64,000 bases of DNA from Spirochaetales bacterium (lineage in GTDB: Bacteria; Spirochaetota; Spirochaetia; UBA9216). The notes under the pieces were generated by a model, which did not search any database, was not told where the DNA came from, and saw only the letters and a program-made list of their open reading frames with translations. A program made the position numbers and the translations under genes. The DNA is taken from NCBI GenBank assembly GCA_016342585.1, contig JAEINK010000005.1, forward strand, positions 62,001 to 126,000, written 5' to 3'. Shown piece by piece: positions 45,017-53,173 of the stretch; within the stretch, counting starts at the first letter, position 1; the number at the start of each line of letters is the position of its first letter.

Positions 45017-45040
45017 CGATTTAATCCTCTTCTAACAGGA

Positions 45041-45640
45041 TTAAAGAGTGCTTTCTGTTGTAACCTCTTCCCTGAAGCCTTCAATCTTGCTGATAATCGT
45101 ATCGAGCTGAGACGATATTTCATTAATTTTGGACTCGGTTGAAGAGACAGACTGTTTGAGTGTGGCGATGTCACTACTGTTACGTTCATTAATTGACTGC
45201 CGACGGTTTGTATCTCTTGCGAGAAAATCAACTTCATCTCTGTCGTTCTCAAGCTGTTCTGTTAAGCGGCTTTTCTCTGTTGTAAGAACCCAGATAACCC
45301 CTCTCAATTCATCCCAACTCGCCTCAAGCTTCGCCAGGGTTTCCCTGTCTTTAGTTTCCTTTTTGAGGGCGTTCAATTCCAGGTTCGTCTGCTGAGTGTA
45401 CCCCAGATTTTCCTCAATCACAGACAAACGGGACTCTGTGCTTTTGATTCTATCCTCGAGGAATGCTTTCCTCTCATTATTGGCAGCGATAGCAGCAGAG
45501 TTAGTGCTATTCTCCTGCTCCAACTTAGCGACCTGCATATTAGCATTTTTAACATCCACATAATCATTTGATTCCTGTGCTGATAGAAATGAAAAAGCGG
45601 AAATCAGTATCAGTATTAAATAGATGGCCTTCAAATTCAT
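45041..45640 (-). CDS. Exported coiled-coil protein
   Basis: 199 residues. Signal peptide (about 1-21, ending SFLSAQ) followed by an almost uninterrupted heptad-rich coiled coil. No membrane anchor or lipobox is seen, so it is probably periplasmic. I do not recognise the family. GGAGG precedes the ATG. It is monocistronic with its own terminator. Confidence 0.75.
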   Translation of the reverse strand: MNLKAIYLILILISAFSFLSAQESNDYVDVKNANMQVAKLEQENSTNSAAIAANNERKAFLEDRIKSTESRLSVIEENLGYTQQTNLELNALKKETKDRETLAKLEASWDELRGVIWVLTTEKSRLTEQLENDRDEVDFLARDTNRRQSINERNSSDIATLKQSVSSTESKINEISSQLDTIISKIEGFREEVTTESTL

Positions 45641-45925
45641 GTTTTCCTCCGGGAGTTGTGTCTATTAATAGAAGTTATAATGGATGAAAACCCAAATAGC
45701 AATGAAGCATGGAAATGTTTTTTAATTTTTTATATAATCCATCTGTATCTTCTCTATTCCCAACCTAGAATATAATGGAGTATATTCAATATTCATATAG
45801 TAAACTCTAAAACATATCAGATTAACCATATTTAACACTCTTTACATTCAATTTACAATATATTAACAACAAAGATGATAAAATCAGTTATATTCATCAT
45901 ATATCTGAATTGGAAAGGAGAGTAG

Positions 45926-46633
45926 ATGAAAAAATCAATCAAATGGTATCAGGTAACAAGGGCGATACTTCCGATTGTTTATACAGCTTTACTAATAACC
46001 GGCCTCCTATGGAAAAGTCCGCTGATGGTGATAATTCTACTGGGAATTGCATTTCTATCAGGAGCTTTTTACTGCGGTTGGCTCTGCCCATTCGGCTTTA
46101 CGCAGGAGTGGCTCGGAAATTTAGGGAGAGTTTTAAACCTGCCCTATCTCCGGGTACCGACGAAGGTAGAACGATGGCTGAGGTTTTCAAGATATATCCT
46201 TTTCGGTCTCTCTATGACAGGATTGGCCTTTGTGTATTTTCTCAGTGATCCCTATAACAATTTCATGGGGCTTATCGTGGGAAACACCGGTTATGTCACA
46301 ATCGGAGGCTGGATCCTCCTAGGGGGCTTCATTTTGTCATCCATGCTGATCGACCGCCCTTTCTGCAGATACTTTTGCACAGAAGGGGCAAGATACGGAG
46401 GCTTGAGTATGGCCCGGATTTTCAGTATCAGGCGAGATAAAGATAAATGTGTATCATGTGGTGCATGTGATCGAAAATGTCCTTCCCAGATCAAGGTTTC
46501 TGTAAAGGGACATGTAAGGAATGGACAGTGTATTAACTGTTTTAAATGTATAGATGCCTGCCCTGTAGAGGGAACCCTCTCATATGGTTGGGTATTTAGG
46601 AAACAAGGAGATAAAGATGAACAGAGTATCTAA
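45926..46633 (+). CDS. NapH-like membrane ferredoxin
   Basis: 235 residues. Four hydrophobic helices carry two cysteine motifs of the NapH/NosR type (YCGWLCPFGFTQEW and FCRYFCTEGARYG). The C-terminus holds two 4Fe-4S clusters (CVSCGACDRKCP and CINCFKCIDACP). It would carry electrons across or along the inner membrane. AAAGGAG precedes the ATG. The next gene overlaps by 17 bases and encodes an FMN-binding protein, a common pairing in NosR/RnfG-like electron transfer. Confidence 0.85.
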   Translation: MKKSIKWYQVTRAILPIVYTALLITGLLWKSPLMVIILLGIAFLSGAFYCGWLCPFGFTQEWLGNLGRVLNLPYLRVPTKVERWLRFSRYILFGLSMTGLAFVYFLSDPYNNFMGLIVGNTGYVTIGGWILLGGFILSSMLIDRPFCRYFCTEGARYGGLSMARIFSIRRDKDKCVSCGACDRKCPSQIKVSVKGHVRNGQCINCFKCIDACPVEGTLSYGWVFRKQGDKDEQSI

Positions 46634-47030
46634 AACAATGAAAGTGATAATTGCGGCAATAATCCTGATGATGATTATTCAGCTCCCTCTATTTTCCCGT
46701 TCACGCCGAGGCAGCAATTATTCTGCCGTTGCCGGGATTGAAATCGATTCACTGTCACTTGCAGACGGAACCTACAGGGGTACAGCCACCGGATTCCGCC
46801 CGGGTCTTATTGTAGAAATCCTGATTAAGGATGGTGAGCTGTTAGAAGTGGAGGTGGTGGAGCACAATGAGATCGGTCGTCAATTCTATGTAAGACCTAT
46901 CAATTTAGTTCCCGGTGTAATCGTGGAAGAACAGCAGACCGACGTGGATTCCGTCTCTGGTGCGACAGCAACCAGCAAGGCTATCATGGCAGCCGTAGAA
47001 GATGCTTTACAGAAGGCTATGCTTGAGTAG
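46617..47030 (+). CDS. Membrane-anchored FMN-binding domain protein
   Basis: 137 residues from ATG 46617, chosen for the AAGGAG before it; an upstream in-frame ATG at 46584 lies inside the ferredoxin gene. An N-terminal anchor (VIIAAIILMMIIQLPLF) is followed by an FMN_bind domain. The motif SGATATS is the site where FMN is covalently attached by ApbE to a Thr/Ser in relatives such as RnfG and NqrC. No apbE gene is in the window. It probably receives electrons from the ferredoxin encoded just upstream. Confidence 0.85.
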   Translation: MNRVSKTMKVIIAAIILMMIIQLPLFSRSRRGSNYSAVAGIEIDSLSLADGTYRGTATGFRPGLIVEILIKDGELLEVEVVEHNEIGRQFYVRPINLVPGVIVEEQQTDVDSVSGATATSKAIMAAVEDALQKAMLE

Positions 47031-47055
47031 ACAGATTCCTGTTTCAGTTAGAAAA

Positions 47056-47086
47056 GGGTGATGCTCCGGCATCATCCTTTTTTTTT
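47056..47086 (+). terminator. Terminator after the FMN-binding gene
   Basis: GGGTGATGC and GCATCATCC form a 9-bp stem (one G-U) with a TCCG loop and nine following T. Confidence 0.9.
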
Positions 47087-47100
47087 GCCCTGCACTCCCC

Positions 47101-47138
47101 TTGACATGCCAAGCCCATTTAGTTAGCATGCTAACCAA
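47101..47138 (+). promoter_or_regulatory. Promoter and palindromic operator of the MarR-family gene
   Basis: TTGACA (47101-47106), 17 bases and TAGCAT (47124-47129) form the promoter. The perfect 14-base palindrome GTTAGCATGCTAAC (47122-47135, extended by TT and AA at 47119 and 47137) covers the -10 element. It is likely the MarR protein's own operator. Confidence 0.8.
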
Positions 47139-47154
47139 GTATAAGGAAAACCAT

Positions 47155-47607
47155 ATGGATAATCTGACATTCTACTCACTCTTAAGCCTCCTTCAGGGGG
47201 GGATGTGGCTGCTCAATGATATTGAAAACTTCCTGAAAGATTTCGGGATCAGTCATGGGAGATTTTCTGTCCTCCTGTCCTTAAAAGAAACAAAAGACCA
47301 CATGGCCTTACCGGCAGATATTGCAAGAAGCCTTGGCAAAAGTAAACCGACCATAACTAAAATGATAGGTAGAATGGAATCGGATGGACTTGTGGTTATC
47401 AATACGGGAAAGAGGGATGGAAGAACCAGAGAGATGGCATTAACCGAAAAAGGGATAAAACTCCTGGACAGGATAGTCCCCGAATATAATAAAAGACTCT
47501 CCCTCATGAGTAGAAACGTATCGGACAAGGATAAACGGGTACTGATGAATATCGTTGCGAAGATCGATTTTATGGATGAAAGCAAGAAAATCAGGTTTCC
47601 TGAATGA
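47155..47607 (+). CDS. MarR-family transcriptional regulator
   Basis: 150 residues from the ATG seven bases after AAGGA; a longer reading from TTG at 47101 is rejected because that TTG is the -35 element. The winged helix lies in the middle (PADIARSLGKSKPTITKMIG, then VINTGKRDGRTREMALTEKG for the wing). It probably represses itself through the palindrome over its -10 box and releases DNA on binding a ligand. A small unknown gene overlaps its end by four bases. Confidence 0.88.
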   Translation: MDNLTFYSLLSLLQGGMWLLNDIENFLKDFGISHGRFSVLLSLKETKDHMALPADIARSLGKSKPTITKMIGRMESDGLVVINTGKRDGRTREMALTEKGIKLLDRIVPEYNKRLSLMSRNVSDKDKRVLMNIVAKIDFMDESKKIRFPE

Positions 47608-47912
47608 ACTATACAAGCGCTTTCAATAAGATAAAAAAACACTGCCTTTCAGGAACACAAAGAGATATAGATCAAGTCCTTTCAATTCTGAATGGGGGCG
47701 TCGATCTGCCCACAACCAGGGCAGTAGACTACTATTTGAGTCTGGTGAAAAATCCGGAAGGAATTGAGCAGCTTAAACACTATATAATGAATGGAACCCT
47801 TATTCAAAGGAATTACTGCACCCTCTATTTTGCCAGAAAAAATGATTGGGATATAGTCAATCGTGCTTATAATGAGGGATTGATAGATCGTATTCAGGCC
47901 TATTCGCGGTAA
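47604..47912 (+). CDS. Small protein of unknown function, coupled to marR
   Basis: 102 residues, helical, with no signal peptide or membrane segment. I do not recognise it. Its ATG overlaps the MarR stop (ATGA), so it is translated with the regulator and may be part of its response. The pattern of short paired helices could be a small HEAT-like fold. Confidence 0.65.
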   Translation: MNYTSAFNKIKKHCLSGTQRDIDQVLSILNGGVDLPTTRAVDYYLSLVKNPEGIEQLKHYIMNGTLIQRNYCTLYFARKNDWDIVNRAYNEGLIDRIQAYSR

Positions 47913-47918
47913 CAGGAC

Positions 47919-48074
47919 CTATATTTTTTCAGGCTTGCAGACGATCTCTTTCTCATTCGCCGCCCGGCCGCATTTCACACAGACATACTGTGGATTATTC
48001 ACAAGGGATTTCAGCTTTTCAAGTTTCTTTTCCCGATCCGCTTTCTCCCATTTACATAGCTTTTTTGTTCCCAT
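47919..48074 (-). CDS. 51-residue protein with a two-CxxC-like cysteine knuckle
   Basis: A short ORF with N-terminus MGTKKLCKWEKADREKKLEK and a C-terminal CVKCGRAANEKEIVCKP. Three clustered cysteines plus Cys7 suggest a zinc-bound knuckle. Proteins of this size and pattern are widespread but uncharacterised, as far as I recall. AGGAG lies 18 bases upstream, too far to act well; TATATT lies eight bases before the ATG, so it may be another leaderless gene. It is convergent with the small marR-linked gene. Confidence 0.7.
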   Translation of the reverse strand: MGTKKLCKWEKADREKKLEKLKSLVNNPQYVCVKCGRAANEKEIVCKPEKI

Positions 48075-48141
48075 TAACAAAGAATATAAAAACTCCTGAA
48101 AGAAAGCAAACCCTAAATGAATAAATAGGCCGGCGTTTCTA

Positions 48142-49083
48142 TCAGGCTCCTATAAAAAACATAATAATCATGAGGAGAACGAGAGTAATGGGCGTATAAA
48201 GGACCAGTAGGTTGTTATAGAAGACATTCTCCTTTTTATACTTCTCTCCCAGGAACACAGGAATAATAAAGGGAGGAGGAAGAAGGAAGAAGATAATAAA
48301 AGCATAGAGCATGATCTGGTTGATCTCCATAACAAATCTCGCGGTAAAGAGGGCCAGGAGAGTTCCGAAGATGGCAACAACTAGCAACCGCAAGCCGATC
48401 AGATGAACAGCAGACTTCCAGCTTATATGTTTAAAACTCAACATGGCCCCGATGGTAAGGAGGATCAGGGGAGTAACAATACCCGAGAGGATCTGGGTAG
48501 AGGCCAAAACAGCCTGAGAGAGGGGGTTGGTGTCTATACGAGCATATATTCCGGATATATTCAGGATCAAGGCCGACAGGATAGCAATTATCAGGGGGGA
48601 TTTGAAAAAGGATTTGATAATGGCTCCAAGGTGAACCTGACCCTTGTTTTTGGATTCCAATAAGGGAACATAAAAAAACCAGATGAATAACTCATGAGAA
48701 AGCCCGATTAGCAGAATATAGTGAAGATTTTCATGCCCGAAGAGACTGGTAAAAAGCGCAACGCCCACCATACCAAACTCAAATCCGGTAAAAAAGAAGG
48801 GGGAAAGGGGGTAACGACAAATTCCGAGTTTGCTTAACAGGACCCCTGTTCCATAGAGGAGAAAACAAACCAGAAAAGTGGCCCCGAAAAGGAGGAGATA
48901 GCTGGTTTGGATTTCCATAGTTAAAAATGACATAAATAAAACTGATGGGAGACCTACGGTAACGGTAATCTTTTTAAGACCACCAATAACTTCCTCTTTA
49001 AGGATTCCTGTCTTGCGAAGAGCGAACCCTATTAAAAGGAGAGCAAATATGGGGAAAAAACGAATAAGAATATCTATAATCAT
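48142..49083 (-). CDS. AEC-family transporter (auxin efflux carrier-like)
   Basis: 313 residues with ten predicted helices in two inverted halves. FFPIFALLLIGFALRKTGIL at the start and VTPLILLTIGAMLS in the second half are typical of the family. Bacterial members export or exchange small organic acids such as malate. It is monocistronic. There is no Shine-Dalgarno; a perfect TTGACA lies 17 bases before CATGGT, six bases ahead of the ATG. Confidence 0.87.
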   Translation of the reverse strand: MIIDILIRFFPIFALLLIGFALRKTGILKEEVIGGLKKITVTVGLPSVLFMSFLTMEIQTSYLLLFGATFLVCFLLYGTGVLLSKLGICRYPLSPFFFTGFEFGMVGVALFTSLFGHENLHYILLIGLSHELFIWFFYVPLLESKNKGQVHLGAIIKSFFKSPLIIAILSALILNISGIYARIDTNPLSQAVLASTQILSGIVTPLILLTIGAMLSFKHISWKSAVHLIGLRLLVVAIFGTLLALFTARFVMEINQIMLYAFIIFFLLPPPFIIPVFLGEKYKKENVFYNNLLVLYTPITLVLLMIIMFFIGA

Positions 49084-49089
49084 TGTAGC

Positions 49090-49118
49090 ACCATGAACTA
49101 TTAATATTTACTTGTCAA
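49090..49118 (-). promoter_or_regulatory. Candidate promoter of the AEC transporter, predicted leaderless
   Basis: On the minus strand TTGACA (49118-49113), 17 bases, CATGGT (49095-49090, a weak -10), then six bases to the ATG. Confidence 0.5.
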
Positions 49119-49168
49119 TTATCTCAGGAATGATAATACTTAAAAGGTAAGTACAAAAGGAGAATGGA

Positions 49169-50200
49169 ATGTACAGCCCGAATAATTCAAGATATGAAAA
49201 GATGATCTACAACAGGTGTGGAAACAGCGGTTTAAAACTCCCCGTAATTTCTCTGGGATTATGGCAGAACTTCGGTTTTGATACGAAGATGGAGACAATC
49301 AAGGATAAACTCTTCACAGCCTTCGATCTGGGGATCACCCATTTTGATCTGGCGAATAACTATGGTCCTCCTTTTGGCTCGGCTGAAGAGAATTTTGGAA
49401 AGGTTATGAAGGATGATTTTCGGCCCTACAGGGATGAAATGATCATATCATCAAAGGCTGGATACGATATGTGGCCAGGTCCTTACGGAGAGTGGGGGTC
49501 CCGGAAATATATCCTTGCCAGTCTTGATCAGAGCCTGAAACGAATGGGTCTCGATTATGTGGATATCTTCTACTCTCACAGATTTGATCCCGAAACTCCC
49601 CTGGAAGAGACCATGGGTGCTCTTGCGACGGCTGTGAAATCAGGTAAGGCTTTGTATGCCGGCATTTCCTCCTACTCGGCGGAAAAAACAAGAGAAGCCT
49701 ACAGGATCCTGAAAGAGATGGGGGTCCCTTTGCTCATTCATCAGCCATCCTACTCCATGCTGAACCGATGGGTGGAGGAGGATCTTCTTGAAGCATTGAA
49801 TGAAGCAGGCATGGGAGCTATCGCCTTCTCTCCTCTGGCACAGGGGATGCTTACCGATAAGTACCTGAAGGGGATTCCTGAGGGGTCCAGAGCGAGCCGG
49901 GAAGGCAGTTTCAGTAAATCCTTTCTTACAAAAGAGAATATTGAACGATTGAACGGCTTGAATAAACTTGCTCAAAAGAGGGGGCAGTCACTTGCGCAGA
50001 TGGCTTTAGCCTGGGTGGCACGACAGCCGGAAATCACATCTGTGCTGATCGGGGCCTCCAGCAGTGAGCAGATTGTTGAAAATTACAAGGCATTTGAAAA
50101 CCCTGATTTTACCGAAGAAGAACTGGCAGAGATTGATAACTATGCCAGTGAGAGCGGGATAAACCTCTGGGCAAAATCAAGTAATAACGGGAAAGGATAA
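49169..50200 (+). CDS. Aldo/keto reductase, YghZ-like
   Basis: 343 residues, a TIM-barrel aldo/keto reductase. The catalytic tetrad is covered by HFDLANNYGPP (Asp, Tyr), a central Lys (IISSKAGYDMW) and His in DIFYSHRFDPETP. The NADPH-binding C-terminus is SVLIGASSSEQIVENYKAF. The length and the GPPFGSAEENFGKV loop match the L-glyceraldehyde 3-phosphate reductase (YghZ/Gpr) group, which also reduces methylglyoxal. AAGGAG precedes the ATG. An IS256 element is inserted 25 bases past its stop. Confidence 0.9.
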   Translation: MYSPNNSRYEKMIYNRCGNSGLKLPVISLGLWQNFGFDTKMETIKDKLFTAFDLGITHFDLANNYGPPFGSAEENFGKVMKDDFRPYRDEMIISSKAGYDMWPGPYGEWGSRKYILASLDQSLKRMGLDYVDIFYSHRFDPETPLEETMGALATAVKSGKALYAGISSYSAEKTREAYRILKEMGVPLLIHQPSYSMLNRWVEEDLLEALNEAGMGAIAFSPLAQGMLTDKYLKGIPEGSRASREGSFSKSFLTKENIERLNGLNKLAQKRGQSLAQMALAWVARQPEITSVLIGASSSEQIVENYKAFENPDFTEEELAEIDNYASESGINLWAKSSNNGKG

Positions 50201-50217
50201 AAAACCTAATTCTTCCA

Positions 50218-50225
50218 TTTAAATC
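50218..50225. repeat. Target-site duplication, left copy
   Basis: TTTAAATC immediately left of the IS element; the same eight bases follow the element at 51538-51545. Confidence 0.85.
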
Positions 50226-51537
50226 GATAAAGCAACTCTTTTTCTGTAAATTCGGTTGAAAAAAATCAATCATCCTCTGCTGGAAGATATCTTTTCCCGT
50301 TCCGCCAGACTTCATCCTGTTCCATAAGAATTGCAGAAACCAGACGGAGTAAAGATTTCTCATTGGGAAATATCATTGCCACTTTTGTACGCCTTTTTAT
50401 CTCCTTCATTTGTCTTTCAGCCATATTACTTGTTCTCAGTTTCTTCCTTTGGATCTCTGGCATTCGAAATACTGAAAGACCTTCCGGAATATTTTTCTCC
50501 AGCCACTGGGAATAGGCAGGGTTACTCTTCTCGTATTTATGCACAAGATTTCTAAGCTTGCTCTCTGCCTCATTTAGATTCTCTGTATTAAATACACTTC
50601 TTATCTCTGATGCAATTCCTTTTCTATTTTCCTTCTTTGTAGCATATTTCTGAGCATTTTGCTGTAGATGGAACTGACACCGTTGCCAGATCACTCCCGG
50701 AAAAACTGCTTTTCTGGCAGCCTTTAACCCTTCATGAGCATCACTCACAATATATTCCACACCGTGCAAGCCTCTTGCTGTAAGACTCTGAAAAAAGGTC
50801 TTCCAATGTACTTCTGCTTCGCTAATCGAGGCTGAAACTCCCAATATTGACCGTTGGCCATCATTATCGATGCCAAATACTACTAAAACAGCCCCTGAAA
50901 CAACAGAACGGTCAATTCTCACATCTTCGTAGGTCGCATCGGCTATCAATTTTGAATAAGCTCCAAGTGGCCGCGAACGCCATTTCTCAATTTCTTCATC
51001 AAGAAGCTTTGAGGCATTTGACACCATCGAAGTAGAAACTGAATATCCACACATTTCCTCTACTATCCTTGAAACCCTACGCTGTGATACTCCTTGCACA
51101 TACATTTCAGCTAATGCCAGTTTTAATGCCCTCTCTGATCGAATCCCTTTTTCCAGGCTATCTGGATAAAATTTAAATCCTCTGGTTTGAGGAATCTTTA
51201 ACTCCAGCAATCCAGTCCTGGCTTTAAGATTCTTATCCTTAAAGCCATTGGCATATCCCTGACGCTCCTCTGTACGTTCATACGGTTCAGCATTTAGAGC
51301 CTCAGATCTTTCTACCTTCATGGCCTCATTCATAATTATCGTCAGGGCTCGATTAATCCCTTCTGGATTTTGCGCTGATATCACTTCCAGAATCTCACTT
51401 AATAGTTTAGAATTATTTTGGTGGGTCATTTCTTTTCTCCTTTAGGTTTGTTTTTCTCAACTTCCATAGGAGTATGATTTGACCCACTTTTTCAATACCT
51501 GTCAAAGACCAATTTACAGAAACAATTGTACACTACC
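50226..51537. mobile_element. Complete IS256-family insertion sequence, 1312 bp
   Basis: The element is bounded by imperfect inverted repeats that stay in register from their first base; the best block is TTTCTGTAAATT (50241-50252 left; complement at 51511-51522 right). An 8-bp target duplication, TTTAAATC, flanks it, as is usual for this family. One intact transposase gene occupies most of the element. The intact ends and duplication suggest a fairly recent insertion. Confidence 0.93.
50266..51429 (-). CDS. IS256-family transposase, intact
   Basis: 387 residues, full length for a mutator-type transposase. The DDE residues are expected in LIADATYEDVRID (Asp), YIVSDAHEGLKAARKAVFPG (Asp) and ERQMKEIKRRTKVAMIFPNE (Glu), and WQRCQFHLQQNA is a family hallmark. 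AGGAGAAA precedes the ATG. No stops or frameshifts are seen, so it may still be active. Confidence 0.95.
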   Translation of the reverse strand: MTHQNNSKLLSEILEVISAQNPEGINRALTIIMNEAMKVERSEALNAEPYERTEERQGYANGFKDKNLKARTGLLELKIPQTRGFKFYPDSLEKGIRSERALKLALAEMYVQGVSQRRVSRIVEEMCGYSVSTSMVSNASKLLDEEIEKWRSRPLGAYSKLIADATYEDVRIDRSVVSGAVLVVFGIDNDGQRSILGVSASISEAEVHWKTFFQSLTARGLHGVEYIVSDAHEGLKAARKAVFPGVIWQRCQFHLQQNAQKYATKKENRKGIASEIRSVFNTENLNEAESKLRNLVHKYEKSNPAYSQWLEKNIPEGLSVFRMPEIQRKKLRTSNMAERQMKEIKRRTKVAMIFPNEKSLLRLVSAILMEQDEVWRNGKRYLPAEDD

Positions 51538-51545
51538 TTTAAATC
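51538..51545. repeat. Target-site duplication, right copy
   Basis: TTTAAATC immediately right of the IS element, identical to 50218-50225. Confidence 0.85.
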
Positions 51546-51706
51546 AGAGGTGTTTAGAGATTTTTTCGAGCACCCCTGGTTCTTAACCTGTCACAAACTG
51601 CATATCCCAATTTCTTAAATAGACATAATGAATTGACCCGTAGTGACAATAAATTACCGCCAAAAAATATTTAGCCATTTTTAACACAGATTTTGTACCG
51701 ATTATA

Positions 51707-52746
51707 ACAATATGCTGTTTTAAAGTCCTTATTTCATCTTCTTGAGTTCACACTCTTCTATATCATCAATAGAAAATCAGTTATACCAAAAATCGCCCTC
51801 ATCTGGCAGGAAAATCAAAGATACAAAAGATATTTTAGCGAGAAAAATATTAAACTGCCTTATTCTATCCAAGAAAAGTGGTTTATTCGGTCAATGTTTA
51901 TAAGCAATCCAAAAGCAAGGACATTTACTCTGGTAACTCCTGAGACTATTCTCTACAGATGAAATAAAGTAATCAAGAATTACTGGACTTATAATACGAA
52001 GAAAACCAGAAAGAGAGGCAGACCTCCGATTACTAAGACAATGAAGCTGTTGATCAGAGATATGAAAATTGACAATTACCTTTGGAGTTGTAAACGCATT
52101 CAAGATGAGTTAGAAAAAATTTCCATCGATATATCCAGGGAGACAATCAGGAAAGTTATACAAGATTACCGGAAATCAAGGCGAGATAAAACCCAATTAC
52201 TCATGGAGTAAATTTCTGAAAGCTCATTGGCAATCATTATTCGCCTGTGATTTCTTTACTGTTGATACCTTTGGATTCAAGAGGTTTTATGTTTTCTTTA
52301 TTATTGAGCTCAAGAGCAGGAAAATTGTCCATTATAATGTTACCCAGAATCCGAATATCCGCTTTCTAAGAAATCAATTCAGCTATTTTGAGGAATTATA
52401 TCCAGATTCCTATGTAATCCATGATAACTCCGGAGAGTTGAAATATTTTCCATATAAGGAATATGAATTCAATGGAGTAGCCACGACTCCTTACTCACCC
52501 AATCTTAATGCTTATGCGGAACGGTTTATAAGATCTATCCGGCAGGAATGTCTCGACTGGTTTATTATTTTCTCAGAGAAACAACTAAGGAATATTCTGA
52601 AATCTTACATGGAGTATTATAATAAATTCCGCCTACATCAAGGTCTCGGAGCAATTCCAGAAGGTAAGCCCCCTGATATTTGCGGTACGATTAAGAAGGA
52701 GCTAATTCTTTACGGACTCCATAACCACTATTACAGAGCCAGCTGA
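51707..52746 (+). pseudogene. Decayed rve-type transposase (IS3/IS481-like)
   Basis: The reading frame opens near 51707 without a clear start codon, is broken by TGA at 51960 (probably a former Trp codon), shifts frame near 52185-52192 and then runs to 52746. Read across these lesions it encodes a helix-turn-helix region (RKRGRPPITKTMKLLIRDMK) and an integrase core with FFTVDTFGFKRF (Asp), VIHDNSGE (Asp) and NAYAERFIRSIRQECLDWF (Glu). The remaining length is close to that of an intact transposase of about 340 residues. No inverted repeats could be assigned. Confidence 0.82.
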
Positions 52747-52932
52747 TCTAATATAGAAAAATTTCGTCATTAGCTTCAGGGGAAGTGTGTCCTCATCAGT
52801 ATGAAAACCAAGATTTCTTCAGTTATAATGGCGAAAGAGTTGTTTACCAGATGCTCACACCGGGGAAAACTACAGGAAGCACCATAAAGATACTTTCTTT
52901 TGTATCTTATTAACCTTTCGCATATTAAATTG

Positions 52933-53025
52933 CTAGTACGAGGTTCCATACTTAACATACCAGGAATTCTTATCAGGATTGTGAAAATGTGTGCATTTTG
53001 AGTTAGGACAACAGGGGATTTCCAT
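52933..53025 (-). pseudogene. Fragment of a zinc-ribbon transposase
   Basis: Thirty codons with a perfect AAGGAG ribosome binding site. MEIPCCPNSKCTHF and HNPDKNSWYVKYGTSY resemble the start of IS1- or IS1595-type transposases, where CPxxxC begins a zinc ribbon and the WYxKYGxY motif leads on to a second CxxC. A stop comes before that second pair. Little more can be said. Confidence 0.45.
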
Positions 53026-53122
53026 ACGAGACTCCTTACTAATTTGTTTCTTAATAAGGAATACCGGGGAATTTGTGCTCTTGCTCCAGATCAACAGGCT
53101 TTGGGGCACTATAAATTTCTTG

Positions 53123-53151
53123 TTGTAAATAGAGTAAAATGGTCCCATAAT
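53123..53151 (+). promoter_or_regulatory. Promoter of the glycan-binding-type gene
   Basis: TTGTAA (53123-53128), 17 bases, CATAAT (53146-53151). It leaves a short leader with GGGGGTG about nine bases before the ATG. Confidence 0.55.
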
Positions 53152-53173
53152 TTATAAATAGGGGGTGCCGTTT

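Larger units (their letters stand above)
52747..53164. other. Remnant-rich intergenic stretch
   Basis: About 420 bases after the decayed transposase. Apart from a short transposase fragment on the minus strand (52933-53025) and a promoter for the next gene (53123-53151), I find no readable gene. Its AT-rich composition and broken frames fit decayed mobile-element DNA. Confidence 0.45.

Noticed and set aside
47101-47154. Longer MarR protein starting at TTG 47101
   Set aside because: That TTG is the first codon-like triplet of the TTGACA promoter element; a good ribosome binding site supports the ATG at 47155.
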